The notes under the pieces are model-generated. The model was not told the origin of the DNA. It saw only the letters and a list, made by a program, of their open reading frames with translations, and searched no databases. Below, piece by piece: positions 38,734 to 47,096 of a stretch of 64,000 bases of DNA. A program made the translations under genes and the position numbers. The first letter of the stretch is position 1; each line of letters starts with the position of its first letter. This stretch comes from Anaspis maculata (lineage: Eukaryota > Arthropoda > Insecta > Coleoptera > Scraptiidae), in the NCBI GenBank assembly GCA_949128115.1, contig OX421966.1:868001-932000 (forward strand). Direction: 5' to 3'.

Positions 38734-39039
38734 TCAAATTTTGGCGATATCGATTATTGCGCACAGAGATCCGCGAATGGTGATAATTTTCTTCACTTCC
38801 AGGTACATTTTGCCTCCGTGATTTGAATTGAAGTCCTCAATTGCAGCGGTATGGAATATTTCGCGATACCGTTTTGGTAGGTTGACTAAGAAGTCACCCA
38901 AATCTGCTACAACGGTGTCTCCATACCGTGTTGGGTTTCTTGATATTTTGTAGATTTTGTAATGGGTGCCTATTTCCAAAGTTGATAGTTTAATGAACTC
39001 CTTCAAGGCACCAGCGCGGTCTAGTTCCTCGAAATTCAT
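38734..39039 (-). CDS. 101-aa conserved small protein in left arm, possible OB-fold-like
   Basis: Intact 101-codon frame starting MNFEEL and ending in a hydrophobic DIAKI tail. Its counterpart in the other arm differs at seven residues without any stop or frameshift. That pattern, and a start codon shared by both copies, argues that it is a real gene. Visible pattern: an N-terminal acidic helix, then THYKIYKI, a TRYGDTVVADL segment (residues about 37-47), LPKRYREIF (about 54-62) and a C-terminal strand-rich part. A strand, a T-x-YG turn, a strand and an LP-R-Y element recall small OB-fold proteins that bind single-stranded nucleic acid, but I cannot name the family. There is no signal peptide or membrane segment. 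The TATA box seen in the other copy reads TATTAATA here (39139-39146), so this copy may be less expressed. Function unknown. Confidence 0.7.
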   Translation of the reverse strand: MNFEELDRAGALKEFIKLSTLEIGTHYKIYKISRNPTRYGDTVVADLGDFLVNLPKRYREIFHTAAIEDFNSNHGGKMYLEVKKIITIRGSLCAIIDIAKI

Positions 39040-39138
39040 AGTAGGTAAATCGAAACTTCACGATTTTGAAAAAACAAAATTAATATTAACGACGGAACTT
39101 CACAATGGCTACTGTAGTAGATCTTCTTTCAACCGAAC

Positions 39139-39146
39139 TATTAATA
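39139..39146 (-). promoter_or_regulatory. degenerate TATA box of left-arm gene
   Basis: Position equivalent to the right-arm TATAAATA but reading TATTAATA. The neighbouring bases (AGTTCGGTTGAA on the minus strand) are conserved. Confidence 0.35.
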
Positions 39147-39314
39147 CTAGCACTATCTCTGCCTCATTCACGGATGCCTCATTACACACAGGCCAAAATC
39201 GTAATTCTCAATAAACCTGACTAGTTATTTTGTGCCTACTTTTGTTTGATGAAAAAGAATTCAAACCTTATCAAAGTTTGAGGTATAACGTTTTTCTGTT
39301 TCTGCATGTTTTTG

Positions 39315-39330
39315 TAGGTAGGTAGGTAGG
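39315..39330 (+). repeat. (TAGG)4 microsatellite, left arm
   Basis: Four TAGG units, with an inverted counterpart at about 44719-44735 in the right arm. The unit resembles the element tip AGTAGGTAGTGGG. Confidence 0.8.
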
Positions 39331-39540
39331 TTATATCTACTGGTTATTTAATTCAAATAAAAACGACTGAAATGTTTCGCCAATGCGGGTTTCTGTGATA
39401 TCCTCAAGCCGCCGCTAGATGGAACCACCTCATATATCTGTCTGTTTGTTGGAAATGAGCGGGAAATTCGAATTCGATGGGCGGTAGATGGTCGTCATGT
39501 CGATTGGGAAGAAGCGGGATTCCGAAATTAGTATGTGACA

Positions 39541-41030
39541 GTGGGCTAAATACATTGGGACAGCTAGAAGTGTTATTTGAATGGGACAGTGGGACACAAA
39601 ATGGGACACTGCTTCTACATTGGGACAAAAAATGGGACACTGCTTATAAATTGGGACACAAAATGGGACAGTGGGAAACTGATCATGAATTGGGACACAA
39701 ATGGGACAGTGGGACACTGCTTATGAATTGGGACACATAATGGGACAGTGGAACACTGCTTATACATTGGGACACATAATGGGACAGTGGGACACTGCTT
39801 GTAAATTGGGACACATAAAGGGACAGTGGGACACTGCTCATGAATTGGGACACATAATGGGACAGTGGGACACTGCTTGTGAATTGGGACACAAAATGGG
39901 ACAGTGAGACACTGCTTATAGATTGGGACACATAATGGGACAGTGGGACACTGCTTGTGAATTAGGACACAAAATGGGACAGTGGGACACTGCTTGTAAA
40001 TTGGGACACATAATGGGACAGTGGGACACTGCTTGTAAATTGGGACACATAATGGGACAGTGGGACACTGCTTATAAACTGGGACACATGATGGGACAGT
40101 GAGACACTGCTAATAAATTGAGACCAATCATGGAACACTGGGACACTGCTTGTAAATTGAGACACATAATGGGACAGTGGGACACTGCTTGTAAATTGGG
40201 ACACATAATGGGACAGTGGTGAATTGGGACACATAATGGGACAGTGGGACACTGCTTATAAATTGGGACACATGATGGGACAGTGGGACACTGCTTGTGA
40301 ATTGGGACACATAATGGGACAGTGGGACACTGCTTATAAATTGGGACACATGATGGTACAGTGGGACACTGCTTGTGAATTGGGACACATAATGGGACAG
40401 TGGGACACTGCTTGTAAATTGGGACACATAATGGGACAGTGGGACACTGCTTGTAAATTGGGACACATAATGGGACAGTGGGACACTGCTTATGAATTGG
40501 GACACATAATGGGACAACTGCTTATAAATTGGAACACATAATGAGACAGTGGGACACTGCTTGTAAATTGGGACACATAATGGGACAGTGGGACACTGCT
40601 TATGAATTGGGACACATAATGGGACAGTGGGACACTGCTTATACATTGGGACACATAATGGGACAGTGGTAAATTGGGACACATAATGGGACAGTGGGAC
40701 ACTGCTTATAAATTGGGACACATGATAGGACAGTGGGACACTGCTTATAAATTGGGACACAAAATGGGACAGTGGGACACTGCTTATAAATTGGGACACA
40801 TGATGGGACAGTGGGACACTGCTTGTGAATTGGGACACAAAATGGGACAGTGGGACACTACTTATACAGTGGGACACAAATTGGGACAGTGGGACATTGT
40901 TATTGGGACACAAAATGGGACAGTGGGACATCGCTCATACATTGGACACAAAGTGGGACAGTGGAACACAAAATGGAACAGTGGGACACAAAATGGGACA
41001 GTGGGACACTGCTTATACATTGAGACAGCT
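39541..41030 (+). repeat. 39-bp minisatellite, block 1 (about 38 units)
   Basis: Tandem 39-bp units built as GGGACAGT, GGGACACTGCTTGTAAATT and GGGACACATAAT, so each unit has three GGGACA starts. Variants alternate TTGTAAATT, TTATAAATT, TTATGAATT and TATACATT. Some units are truncated (for example at 40217 and 40669, where GTGGTGAATT or GTGGTAAATT joins directly). As 39 bp is 13 codons, most frames stay open on both strands, up to 267 codons on the minus strand at 40128-40931. These frames have the period of the DNA, lack a conserved start and are treated as non-coding. Confidence 0.95.
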
Positions 41031-41097
41031 GAAATTGATGATCGGCGACCGCCCTACAGTTCCTGAAAGGGCTTGGCCAGGTCAGAAGCTGGAACAG

Positions 41098-41612
41098 GTA
41101 GTCAGTCTTTAGGTGGGTTCAGTCAGCTTGGTTTTAGTTTTAGTCGTAGTCGTTGTCGTAAATTTGAAAGTAGAAAGCACGCGTCATATGCCCGGCGTTC
41201 ATACAGAGTTTTAGTTTTAATTTTAGTCGTAAGAATTCCGAACTTTGTCGTATGATGCCGACTTGCAGGTTGCGTAATTACCGGTATAAGGTATAAGCAT
41301 GAATGGTGATGGTAATGGGTTGTATGTATCAATAAAAAAATAGCATGAGCATTTGCTTCGATTTCAGAGGAGTTGTACTCCTCATAAATGTAAGCAAATA
41401 CTTATTTATGCTTATTTTTTTACGAGTTTCTATATTAATACTACCCATTATGAACACGGACCGTATGAAGATGAAGGTTCGCGCAGTATCATTCGAGCTC
41501 CTATTGGTCAATTCTTACGACTAAATCTTGCTGTATGAACGCTCTTCTCTGTTACGACAACGACTAAAACTAAAACAGCGACTAAATAAGCTGACTGAAC
41601 GCACCTTTTCAG
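41098..41612 (+). other. possible intron holding the MITE-like insertion
   Basis: Donor-like CAG|GTAGTC at 41097/41098 and acceptor-like CCTTTTCAG ending at 41612 frame the MITE-like element. Without the insertion only about 20 bp would remain, too short for an intron. The splice reading is therefore attractive only if the insertion itself created the intron, or if the donor lies elsewhere. Confidence 0.2.
41112..41605. mobile_element. MITE-like nested insertion, about 494 bp
   Basis: Starts GGTGGGTTCAGTCAGCTT and ends AAGCTGACTGAACGCACC, which are inverted copies with one mismatch in the first 18 bases. Inverted similarity continues inwards (TTTTAGTTTTAGTCG, TCGTTGTCGTAA, GCGTTCATACAG). The middle is AT-rich and has no coding frame. 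The flanks read CTTTA on the left and TTTTC on the right, so a short T-rich or TTA-like duplication is possible but not clear. PIF/Harbinger-type or another cut-and-paste family cannot be decided. Confidence 0.7.
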
Positions 41613-41615
41613 AGC

Positions 41616-41906
41616 ATGGCAACCAAAACGGTCGACTTTCTTTCCAGCATCGTCCTCAAGTATTCTCACCTGCTTCCAGAGGACATAGTAGATCCGCTAA
41701 ACTACGATAGTGACGAAAAGGATTTCTGTCCTGACGAGAAACAAACTGAGAATAATTTTGGGCCGAATGCTACGAATGAAAGCGATACAAATGGCTTGGC
41801 GCTTGATGAACTGGCAGAGGCCTATGAGAAAATGACTTTGTCTAGGAAGACTGTCTCTATGAAGAGGCCCCTGAAACCACCGAGAAAGAAACGTCGAACG
41901 GAATAA
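41616..41906 (+). CDS. 96-aa hypothetical protein with acidic middle and basic C-terminus
   Basis: A 96-codon frame between the MITE-like insertion and minisatellite block 2. I do not recognise the family. Residues 1-27 are hydrophobic-amphipathic (FLSSIVLKYSHLLP). Residues 28-70 are rich in D, E and N. The C-terminus is strongly basic (KRPLKPPRKKRRTE), a typical nuclear-localisation pattern. TTTTCAG lies 3 bp before the ATG and resembles a 3' splice site, and CAG/GTAGTC at 41097/41098 could be the matching donor. The frame may therefore be the second exon of a gene whose intron received the MITE. It is one of few stretches in the centre with non-repetitive codon content. Expression is unproven. 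Confidence 0.5.
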   Translation: MATKTVDFLSSIVLKYSHLLPEDIVDPLNYDSDEKDFCPDEKQTENNFGPNATNESDTNGLALDELAEAYEKMTLSRKTVSMKRPLKPPRKKRRTE

Positions 41907-41911
41907 TTCCC

Positions 41912-42440
41912 AGACAGTGGGACACTGCTTGTAAATTGGGACACATAATGGGACAGTGGTACACTGCTTGTAAATTGGGACACATAATGAGACAGTGGGA
42001 CACTGCTTATGAATTGGGACACATAATGGGACAGTGGAACACTGCTCATTCATTGGGACACATAATGGGACAGTGGTAAATTGGGACACATAATGGGACA
42101 GTGGGACACTGCTTATAAATTGGGACACATGATGGGACAGTGGGACACTGCTTATGAATTGGGACACATAATGGGACAGTGGGACACTGCTTATACATTA
42201 GGACACATTATAGGACACTGGGACACTGCTTGTAGATTGGGACACATAATGGGACAGTGGGACACTGCTTGTAAATTGGGACACATAATGGGACAGTGGG
42301 ACACTGCTTATGAATTGGGACACATAATGAGACAGTGGGACACTGCTTATACATTGGGACACATAATGGGACAGTGGGACACTGCTTGTGAATTGGGACA
42401 CATAATGAGACAGTGGGACACTGCTTACGAATACATTGAA
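41912..42440 (+). repeat. 39-bp minisatellite, block 2 (about 13 units)
   Basis: The same 39-bp family resumes directly after the stop codon of the 96-codon frame (ATTCCCAGACAGTGGG). It ends at ATACATTGAAACTTGAGC, which resembles the end of block 1 (ATACATTGAGACAGCTGAAA), so both blocks may share an original right boundary. Confidence 0.95.
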
Positions 42441-43088
42441 ACTTGAGCAACTTTGGGCGAAGTTTTCAATTTCAACTGTTTCTCATACAAGAGTTTTAGC
42501 TATGATGAAATAATATCATACATCAATCAAAACGTTATTGAAATTGTTGAAAGAGACGACCCAACAGAAAAAAAACTTTAAAATGTCAAATAGCATTACC
42601 TAACTTGTGACGCATCAAACTGAAGATAATAGAATTCTCTTTCTGACAAACAAATTTTTAATTTTTCAAGTCACCTCCCAACCCTTGCAAAAATTCTCTC
42701 ATCCTTAATCAAAGGAAAGCTTTTCTCGATCCTATCAACTATCCTGATTCTTGGAAAAAATATTTTTAAACGAAAACAGGTCGGTTCTTATTTCGAGGGT
42801 GGCATGTTGTCACAGTTCTATTTTCAACCCTTTCGGCCCCATCCTAGCCTACTTTAATTCTTATAGCAATAAATTATCTACCTTGTGATACATCAAATTG
42901 AAAGTATGAAAACTTCCTATATGCAAAAATAATTTCAAATTGCCTAAATCACCCTCTAATCCTTTTCAAAAATTGTCTTAATTGGGAAGAGAATGCAATG
43001 AAGATAAAAATTTGGCAACACATGTCTCAGATGTTCCCCTCGAATTAAAAATCGCCCTGTTTTTGCTCAGAAATCTATTTCTCAAGAA
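42441..43088. other. AT-rich non-coding spacer with diverged tandem duplication
   Basis: No convincing gene. Two related segments of about 100 bp lie about 280 bp apart. One at 42602-42705 has CTTGTGACGCATCAAACTGA and then CACCTCCCAACCCTTGCAAA. The other at 42882-42980 has CTTGTGATACATCAAATTGA and then CACCCTCTAATCCTTTTCAAA. They share order and spacing of motifs. An open frame beginning at 42982 runs into minisatellite block 3 and is not accepted as a gene. Confidence 0.55.
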
Positions 43089-43346
43089 ATTGGGATACAT
43101 GATGGGACAGTGGGACACTGCTTATAAATTGGGACACATATTGGGACAGTGGGACACTGCTTATACATTGAGACACAAAATGGGACAGTGGGACACTGCT
43201 CATAAATTGGGACACATGATGGGACAGTGGGACACTGCTCATAAATTTGGACACATAATGGGACAGTGGGACACTCCTTGTAAATTGGAACACATAATTG
43301 GACAGTGGGACACTGCTCATACATTTGGACACAAAATGGGACACAG
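43089..43346 (+). repeat. 39-bp minisatellite, block 3 (about 6-7 units)
   Basis: A third, more diverged block of the same 39-bp family, with units such as ATTGGGACACATATTGGGACAG and CATAAATTTGGACAC. Higher divergence suggests it is older or no longer homogenised. Confidence 0.93.
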
Positions 43347-43648
43347 TGTCAATGTGATGTCGCAGCATGCCTTATTGGGTGTCTCCTCTGAAGAGGTCCA
43401 AAGGATAACCTCTTCTGGGGTCCCATAAGGTAAAATTTTCTCATGGTGTAATCCATCCAGCAATAGTGTACGTTTTTTGTGAATTCTCAAGAAAGAGCCA
43501 ACAGTCTAGCAAATTCTGTATCAAAAATTCCAAATTTCACAAAAAAAAATCAAGAACTCTTTGAAAAAACAAAATACGATCAAAAGTCAAAAACCGTTTC
43601 GAGATATTGATATCCGCTTTCTGAAACTGAAGAGGAAAAAAAACCTAA
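43347..43648. other. non-coding spacer
   Basis: Unique AT-rich sequence between minisatellite block 3 and the first PC4-like frame. A short imperfect hairpin (AAGAGGTCC with GGATAACCTCTT) lies at 43391-43414. No TATA box was recognised before the frame at 43649. Confidence 0.4.
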
Positions 43649-43954
43649 ATGTTTCCTAAAAAAGTTCCACGAAAAGTTCCACGAAGTTCAAAAATTAACA
43701 CTTTTGACACTCCTTCCTTTGGTATCCAGTGGATCATGGACAAAGTCAATGATGCCGTAAGTCGGCACAACGTCTTACAGCTGAAGAAAAGCTCTACCAG
43801 GCACCATAAACATTTTTACCCAACAAATATTTCAATGGTAAGAAGTGAATGGAACTACATTTCCGAAAAATATGATGAAATTTTGAAATTGTTGGATAGT
43901 TTAGGGGATGTTTCCAAATCTATTACTCAACGTCAAATTCTCGGTCAAATCTGA
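43649..43954 (+). CDS. 101-aa small basic protein, possibly PC4/p15-like
   Basis: A 101-codon frame with a lysine/arginine-rich start (MFPKKVPRKVPRSSK). The C-terminal half reads HFYPTNISMVRSEWNYISEKYDEI (residues about 55-79), followed by a leucine-rich helix. PC4/p15 transcription coactivators bind single-stranded DNA through a strand-rich domain that ends with a proline, a G-I-S-L type strand, a tryptophan and an alpha helix. The YP...IS.V..EW..I..K order is like that, but the strands before it are poorly matched, so this is a suggestion only. A related frame follows 75 bp later. The C-terminal strand-tryptophan-helix part is what both share. Two donor-like GTAAG sequences lie inside the frame (43757 and 43838). 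I found no in-phase acceptor. Confidence 0.5.
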   Translation: MFPKKVPRKVPRSSKINTFDTPSFGIQWIMDKVNDAVSRHNVLQLKKSSTRHHKHFYPTNISMVRSEWNYISEKYDEILKLLDSLGDVSKSITQRQILGQI

Positions 43955-44029
43955 ATGGAAGAAATGATGTTTGTTTTGTAATTGAAATAACGTATGGTCC
44001 GAAAGTTTTGGGAAATAGTTCTAAGCTAA

Positions 44030-44335
44030 TGCCTTTTTTTTAATATCGAAACATCAGGCTGCAAAACAAAAATCGACGGTTTTCTCAACACTAATGCCGT
44101 TCCAATACCAGCAACTGAAAACCTACCATTCATAAATATTGACTTTGATGGAAGTGGACGTCGAAAAGTAGTTGAATTTCGGAAAGAACAAGAACTTCAC
44201 GTCATTTATTTCTCTGTCGGGCTATATCCAAAAATTTCTCTGGTCAAAAGTGAATGGAATTTAATTTCTGAGAAATATGATGAGCTCCTGAAATTACTAG
44301 ATATTTTGGAGAAATCTTTCAAATCTATCAATTAA
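44030..44335 (+). pseudogene. second PC4/p15-like frame without start codon
   Basis: Open from 44030 to a TAA at 44333-44335 without an ATG near its beginning, so it is either a terminal exon or a decayed copy. It contains RRKVVEFRKEQELHVIYF, then LYPKISLVKSEWNLISEKYD and LLKLLDILEKSFKSIN. Over the last 38 residues it matches the previous frame at roughly 60% by eye, which identifies a tandem gene duplication. The strand pattern before the YPK.SL..EW motif fits PC4-like proteins better than in the first copy. CCTTTTTTTTAATATC...ACATCAG at 44032-44057 could be a 3' splice site, though no donor in matching phase was found. AATAAA follows about 100 bp after the stop. Confidence 0.45.
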
Positions 44336-44435
44336 AGTTGGTCTTTTGCACATATTTTCACAGCGTAAACTCTGTATATTAGGATAAATAACTATTTTGT
44401 AACTACAATACCTAACTGAATAGATGATGATTTTT

Positions 44436-44441
44436 AATAAA
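44436..44441 (+). terminator. possible polyadenylation signal AATAAA
   Basis: AATAAA lies 100 bp after the stop of the second PC4-like frame, in AT-rich sequence just before the right arm. The position suits the 3' end of a transcript covering one or both frames. Confidence 0.4.
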
Positions 44442-44887
44442 AATGTGAAAAGTTTATCCGTTTTTTATTATAATGCAACAAAAAAAAAACGTCCTTGCAA
44501 TATCGCATTGGTGGACAAGTTAGTTGTAGGTACCTACTTGCAGAATCACGAATTTAATTCACCTTCATCTATCGAATTCAAATTTCCCGCTCATTTACAA
44601 CAAACAGACAGATATATGAGGTGGTTCCATCTAGCGGCGGCTTGAGGATATCACAGAAACCCGCATTGACGAAACATTTGAGTCGTTGTTATTTGAATTA
44701 AATAACCAGTAGATATAACCTACCTACCTACCTACAAAAACATGCAGAAACAGAAAAACGTTATTCCTCAAACTTTGATAAGGTTTGAATTCTTTTTCAT
44801 CAAACAAAAGTAGGCACAAAATAACTAGTCAGGTTTATTGAGAATTACGATTTTGGCCTGCGTGTAATGAGGCAGAAATAGTGCTGG

Positions 44888-44895
44888 TATAAATA
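44888..44895 (+). promoter_or_regulatory. TATA box of right-arm gene
   Basis: TATAAATA lies 108 bp before the chosen ATG, in a segment conserved between the arms. Transcription would start about 25-30 bp downstream, near 44920, which places the upstream in-frame ATG at 44906 before the start site and supports the shorter protein. Confidence 0.5.
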
Positions 44896-44995
44896 GTTCG
44901 GTTGAATGAAGTTCCTCTACAGTAACCATTGTGAAGTTCCATCGTTAATAATAATTTTGTTTTTAAAATTTAAAATCGTGAAGTTTCGATTTACT

Positions 44996-45301
44996 ATGAA
45001 TTTCGAGGAACTAGGCCGCGCTGGTGCCTTGAAGGAGTTCATTAAACCACCAACTTTGGAAATAGGCACCCATTACAAAATCTACAAAATATCAAGAAAC
45101 CCAACACGGTATGGAGACACCGTTGTAGCAGATTTGGATGACTTCTTAGTCAACCTACCAAAACGGTATCGCGAAATATTCCATAACGCTGCAATTGAGG
45201 ACTTCAATTCACATCACGGAGGCAAAATGTACCTGGAAGTGAAGAAAATTATCACCATTTGCGGATCTCTGTGCGCAATAATCGATATCGCCAAAATTTG
45301 A
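44996..45301 (+). CDS. 101-aa conserved small protein in right arm, possible OB-fold-like
   Basis: Second copy of the arm gene, transcribed towards the right tip, so the two copies point outwards. An in-frame ATG at 44906 would add 30 residues. I prefer 44996, because the other arm conserves only this start and the extra part has no counterpart there. Compared with the left copy it has G for D at residue 7, PP for LS at 18-19, D for G in VVADLDDF, and C for R in ITICGS. All differences leave the core THYKIYKI, TRYGDTVV and LPKRYREIF intact. A TATAAATA box lies about 100 bp upstream and an AATAAA about 190 bp downstream. The role may be DNA binding during propagation of the element, but this is inference from fold-like pattern only. 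Confidence 0.72.
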   Translation: MNFEELGRAGALKEFIKPPTLEIGTHYKIYKISRNPTRYGDTVVADLDDFLVNLPKRYREIFHNAAIEDFNSHHGGKMYLEVKKIITICGSLCAIIDIAKI

Positions 45302-45490
45302 CTTCACAATTATGATGAAGAATGTATTATGATAAGTGTTTATTTAGTTTGTGATATAAATATACAGAAATATATTCTAATTTCTGGGTGTGATATAAAC
45401 GTGTTTTTTTTTTTCAGATGTATAGAACTTAAATCTGTCATAACGCAAACCTTAGTAGGTATGTATTTAGATAAAGGCAAAATCTTCTCA

Positions 45491-45496
45491 AATAAA
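45491..45496 (+). terminator. possible polyadenylation signal AATAAA after right-arm gene
   Basis: AATAAA lies 190 bp after the stop codon of the right-arm gene. The corresponding place in the left arm lacks AATAAA, so its use is uncertain. Confidence 0.3.
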
Positions 45497-45529
45497 ATAT
45501 ATTATCGATATCATTGAATTCTGACACTA

Positions 45530-46339
45530 TTCAAAATTCTTGTCCACACATCCTAGCTATTTTTAGCAGTTTGGATCTTTGAATTTAGCGCCAAGATATT
45601 TGAATCAAACTGCCAGACGTATTAGGCGGTTCAAACTAGCGGAGGCTTGGAAGTAAGTATCACAGTTAGGAATCTGTAATACCGGTTGCCCCATCAAGCG
45701 AGAGTCAAATTCAAACTTCTCGCTCTCTGTTTTGAAATTCGAATTTTCCGCGCTTCTCTAAACTGTCATGCTGGCCATCATCTGACAGTCAGGAACTTGT
45801 AGTAGGCAACTCTATCTAGCATAGACTTGAGGATAGCACAGTTCCAAAACTGTCATGGCGATCATCATCAATCATTTGTCACCTACGTCATTTGTCTATT
45901 TCAAAATGCCCGCTCTTTTTCTGAATGTCATGGCGGCTCTCATTTGTCACCCGTCATATTTGAATTAGGCATATGTCAAATGTCACCTATATCTATGGCC
46001 TACCGAATTTGAATTTTCCGCTCATTCACAACAAACGGACAGATATATGAAGTGGTTCCATCTGGCTGAGGCTTGAGGATACCACAGTTAGAAACCCGCG
46101 TTGGCGAACAAGTTAGCTGTAGGTAGCTATCAGAATCACCAATTTGTTTGAAATTCAAATTTCCCGCTCTTTTACAACAAACTTCCGGGTGGTTCCATCT
46201 ATCGGAGGCTTGCGGATATCACAGTTAGAAACCTTTAATACCAGTGGCTCCATCTAACGGAAGCTTGAGGAAATCACCGTTAGAAACCTGTAGTAGGTAG
46301 CTCTATCTAGCGGAGGCTTGAAGATAGCACAGTTCCGAA
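45530..46339 (-). repeat. third-tier arm modules with CCGCTAGATGGA, right
   Basis: Inverted counterpart, reading TCCATCTAGCGGAGGCTTGAGG and similar on the plus strand, with further copies near 44626-44637 at the inner end. No gene was seen. Confidence 0.8.
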
Positions 46340-46850
46340 AACTGTCATGGCGTCCATCATCAACCATTTGTCAAAAACCTGTCACCTGTCTATTTCAAAT
46401 TTCCCGCTCTTTTCTCAACTGTCATGGCGACCATCATCTGACAGGTGTCAAATGTCAATCTGACAGCTGTCACCTGTCACATACGTCAGCTGTCACGTAC
46501 AACACCTACCAAATTCAAATGTTCCGCTCTTTTTTCAACTGTCATGGCGTCCATCATCTGACAGGTATCAAATGTCAATCTGACAGCTGTCACCTATCAT
46601 ATACGTCAGATTTCTAATTCAAATGTCCCGCTCTTTTCTCAACTGTCATGGCGTCCATCATCTGACAGGTATCAAATGTCAATCTGACAGCTGTCACCTA
46701 TCACATACGTCAGATTTCAAATTCAAATTTCCCGCTCTTTCCTCAACCGTCATGGCGGCCATCATCTGACGGCTGTCAATTGTCAATTGAGACAGCTGTC
46801 TAATTCAATTTTCCCGCTCTACCTCCACTGTCATGGCGGCCATCACCTGT
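46340..46850 (-). repeat. second-tier arm modules with GCCGCCATGAC, right
   Basis: Inverted counterpart of 37303-37710, with the CTGTCATGGCGNCCATCATC form repeated near 46343, 46423, 46543, 46645 and 46750, each after TTTCCCGCTCTTTTCTC. One module more than on the left accounts for part of the length difference between the arms. Confidence 0.8.
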
Positions 46851-47096
46851 CAAGTTAGACAGCTGTCAAATGTCACCTGTCAAATCTGACAGCCGTCAAA
46901 CGTCACCTGTCAAATGTGACAGCTGTCGAACGTCACCTGTCAAATGTGACAGCTGTCAAAAGTCACCTGTCAAATGTGACAGCTGTCAAACGTCACCTGT
47001 CAAATGTGACAGCTGTCAAAAGTCACCTGTCAAATGTGACAGCTGTCAAAATCTGACAGATGACAGCTGTCAAATGTCACCTGTCAAAATATGACA
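46851..47096 (-). repeat. 30-bp subterminal array with TGACAGCTGTCA, right
   Basis: Inverted counterpart of 37057-37302 with the same unit and about the same copy number. Single-base differences (AGCCGTC, GTCGAACG) show the two arrays are not perfectly homogenised. Confidence 0.9.

Larger units (their letters stand above)
36977..39478 (+). repeat. left inverted arm (about 2.5 kb)
   Basis: Complementary to 44571-47176 with roughly 90-95% identity by eye and several small indels, so this arm is about 100 bp shorter. From the tip inwards it holds a GC-rich tip, a 30-bp array, modules with GCCGCCATGAC, modules with CTCAAGCCTCCGCTAGATGG, a 101-codon gene on the minus strand and a (TAGG)4 microsatellite at 39315-39330. 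Similarity ends at AATTCGAT (39478). Confidence 0.93.

Noticed and set aside
40128..40931. Open frame of 267 codons on the minus strand over the 39-bp minisatellite
   Set aside because: The period is 13 codons on both strands and in several frames, the expected result for a 39-bp tandem repeat with few stops. No non-repeat domain is attached.
42982..43428. 148-codon frame entering minisatellite block 3
   Set aside because: Two thirds of it is 13-residue repeat translation, and the first 35 residues have no recognisable pattern.
44424..44645. 73-codon frame at the inner end of the right arm and a similar one at 39404-39640
   Set aside because: They share the tail FPAHLQQTDRYMRWFHLAAA only because the DNA is in the inverted arms. 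The starts differ and the frame crosses the arm boundary.
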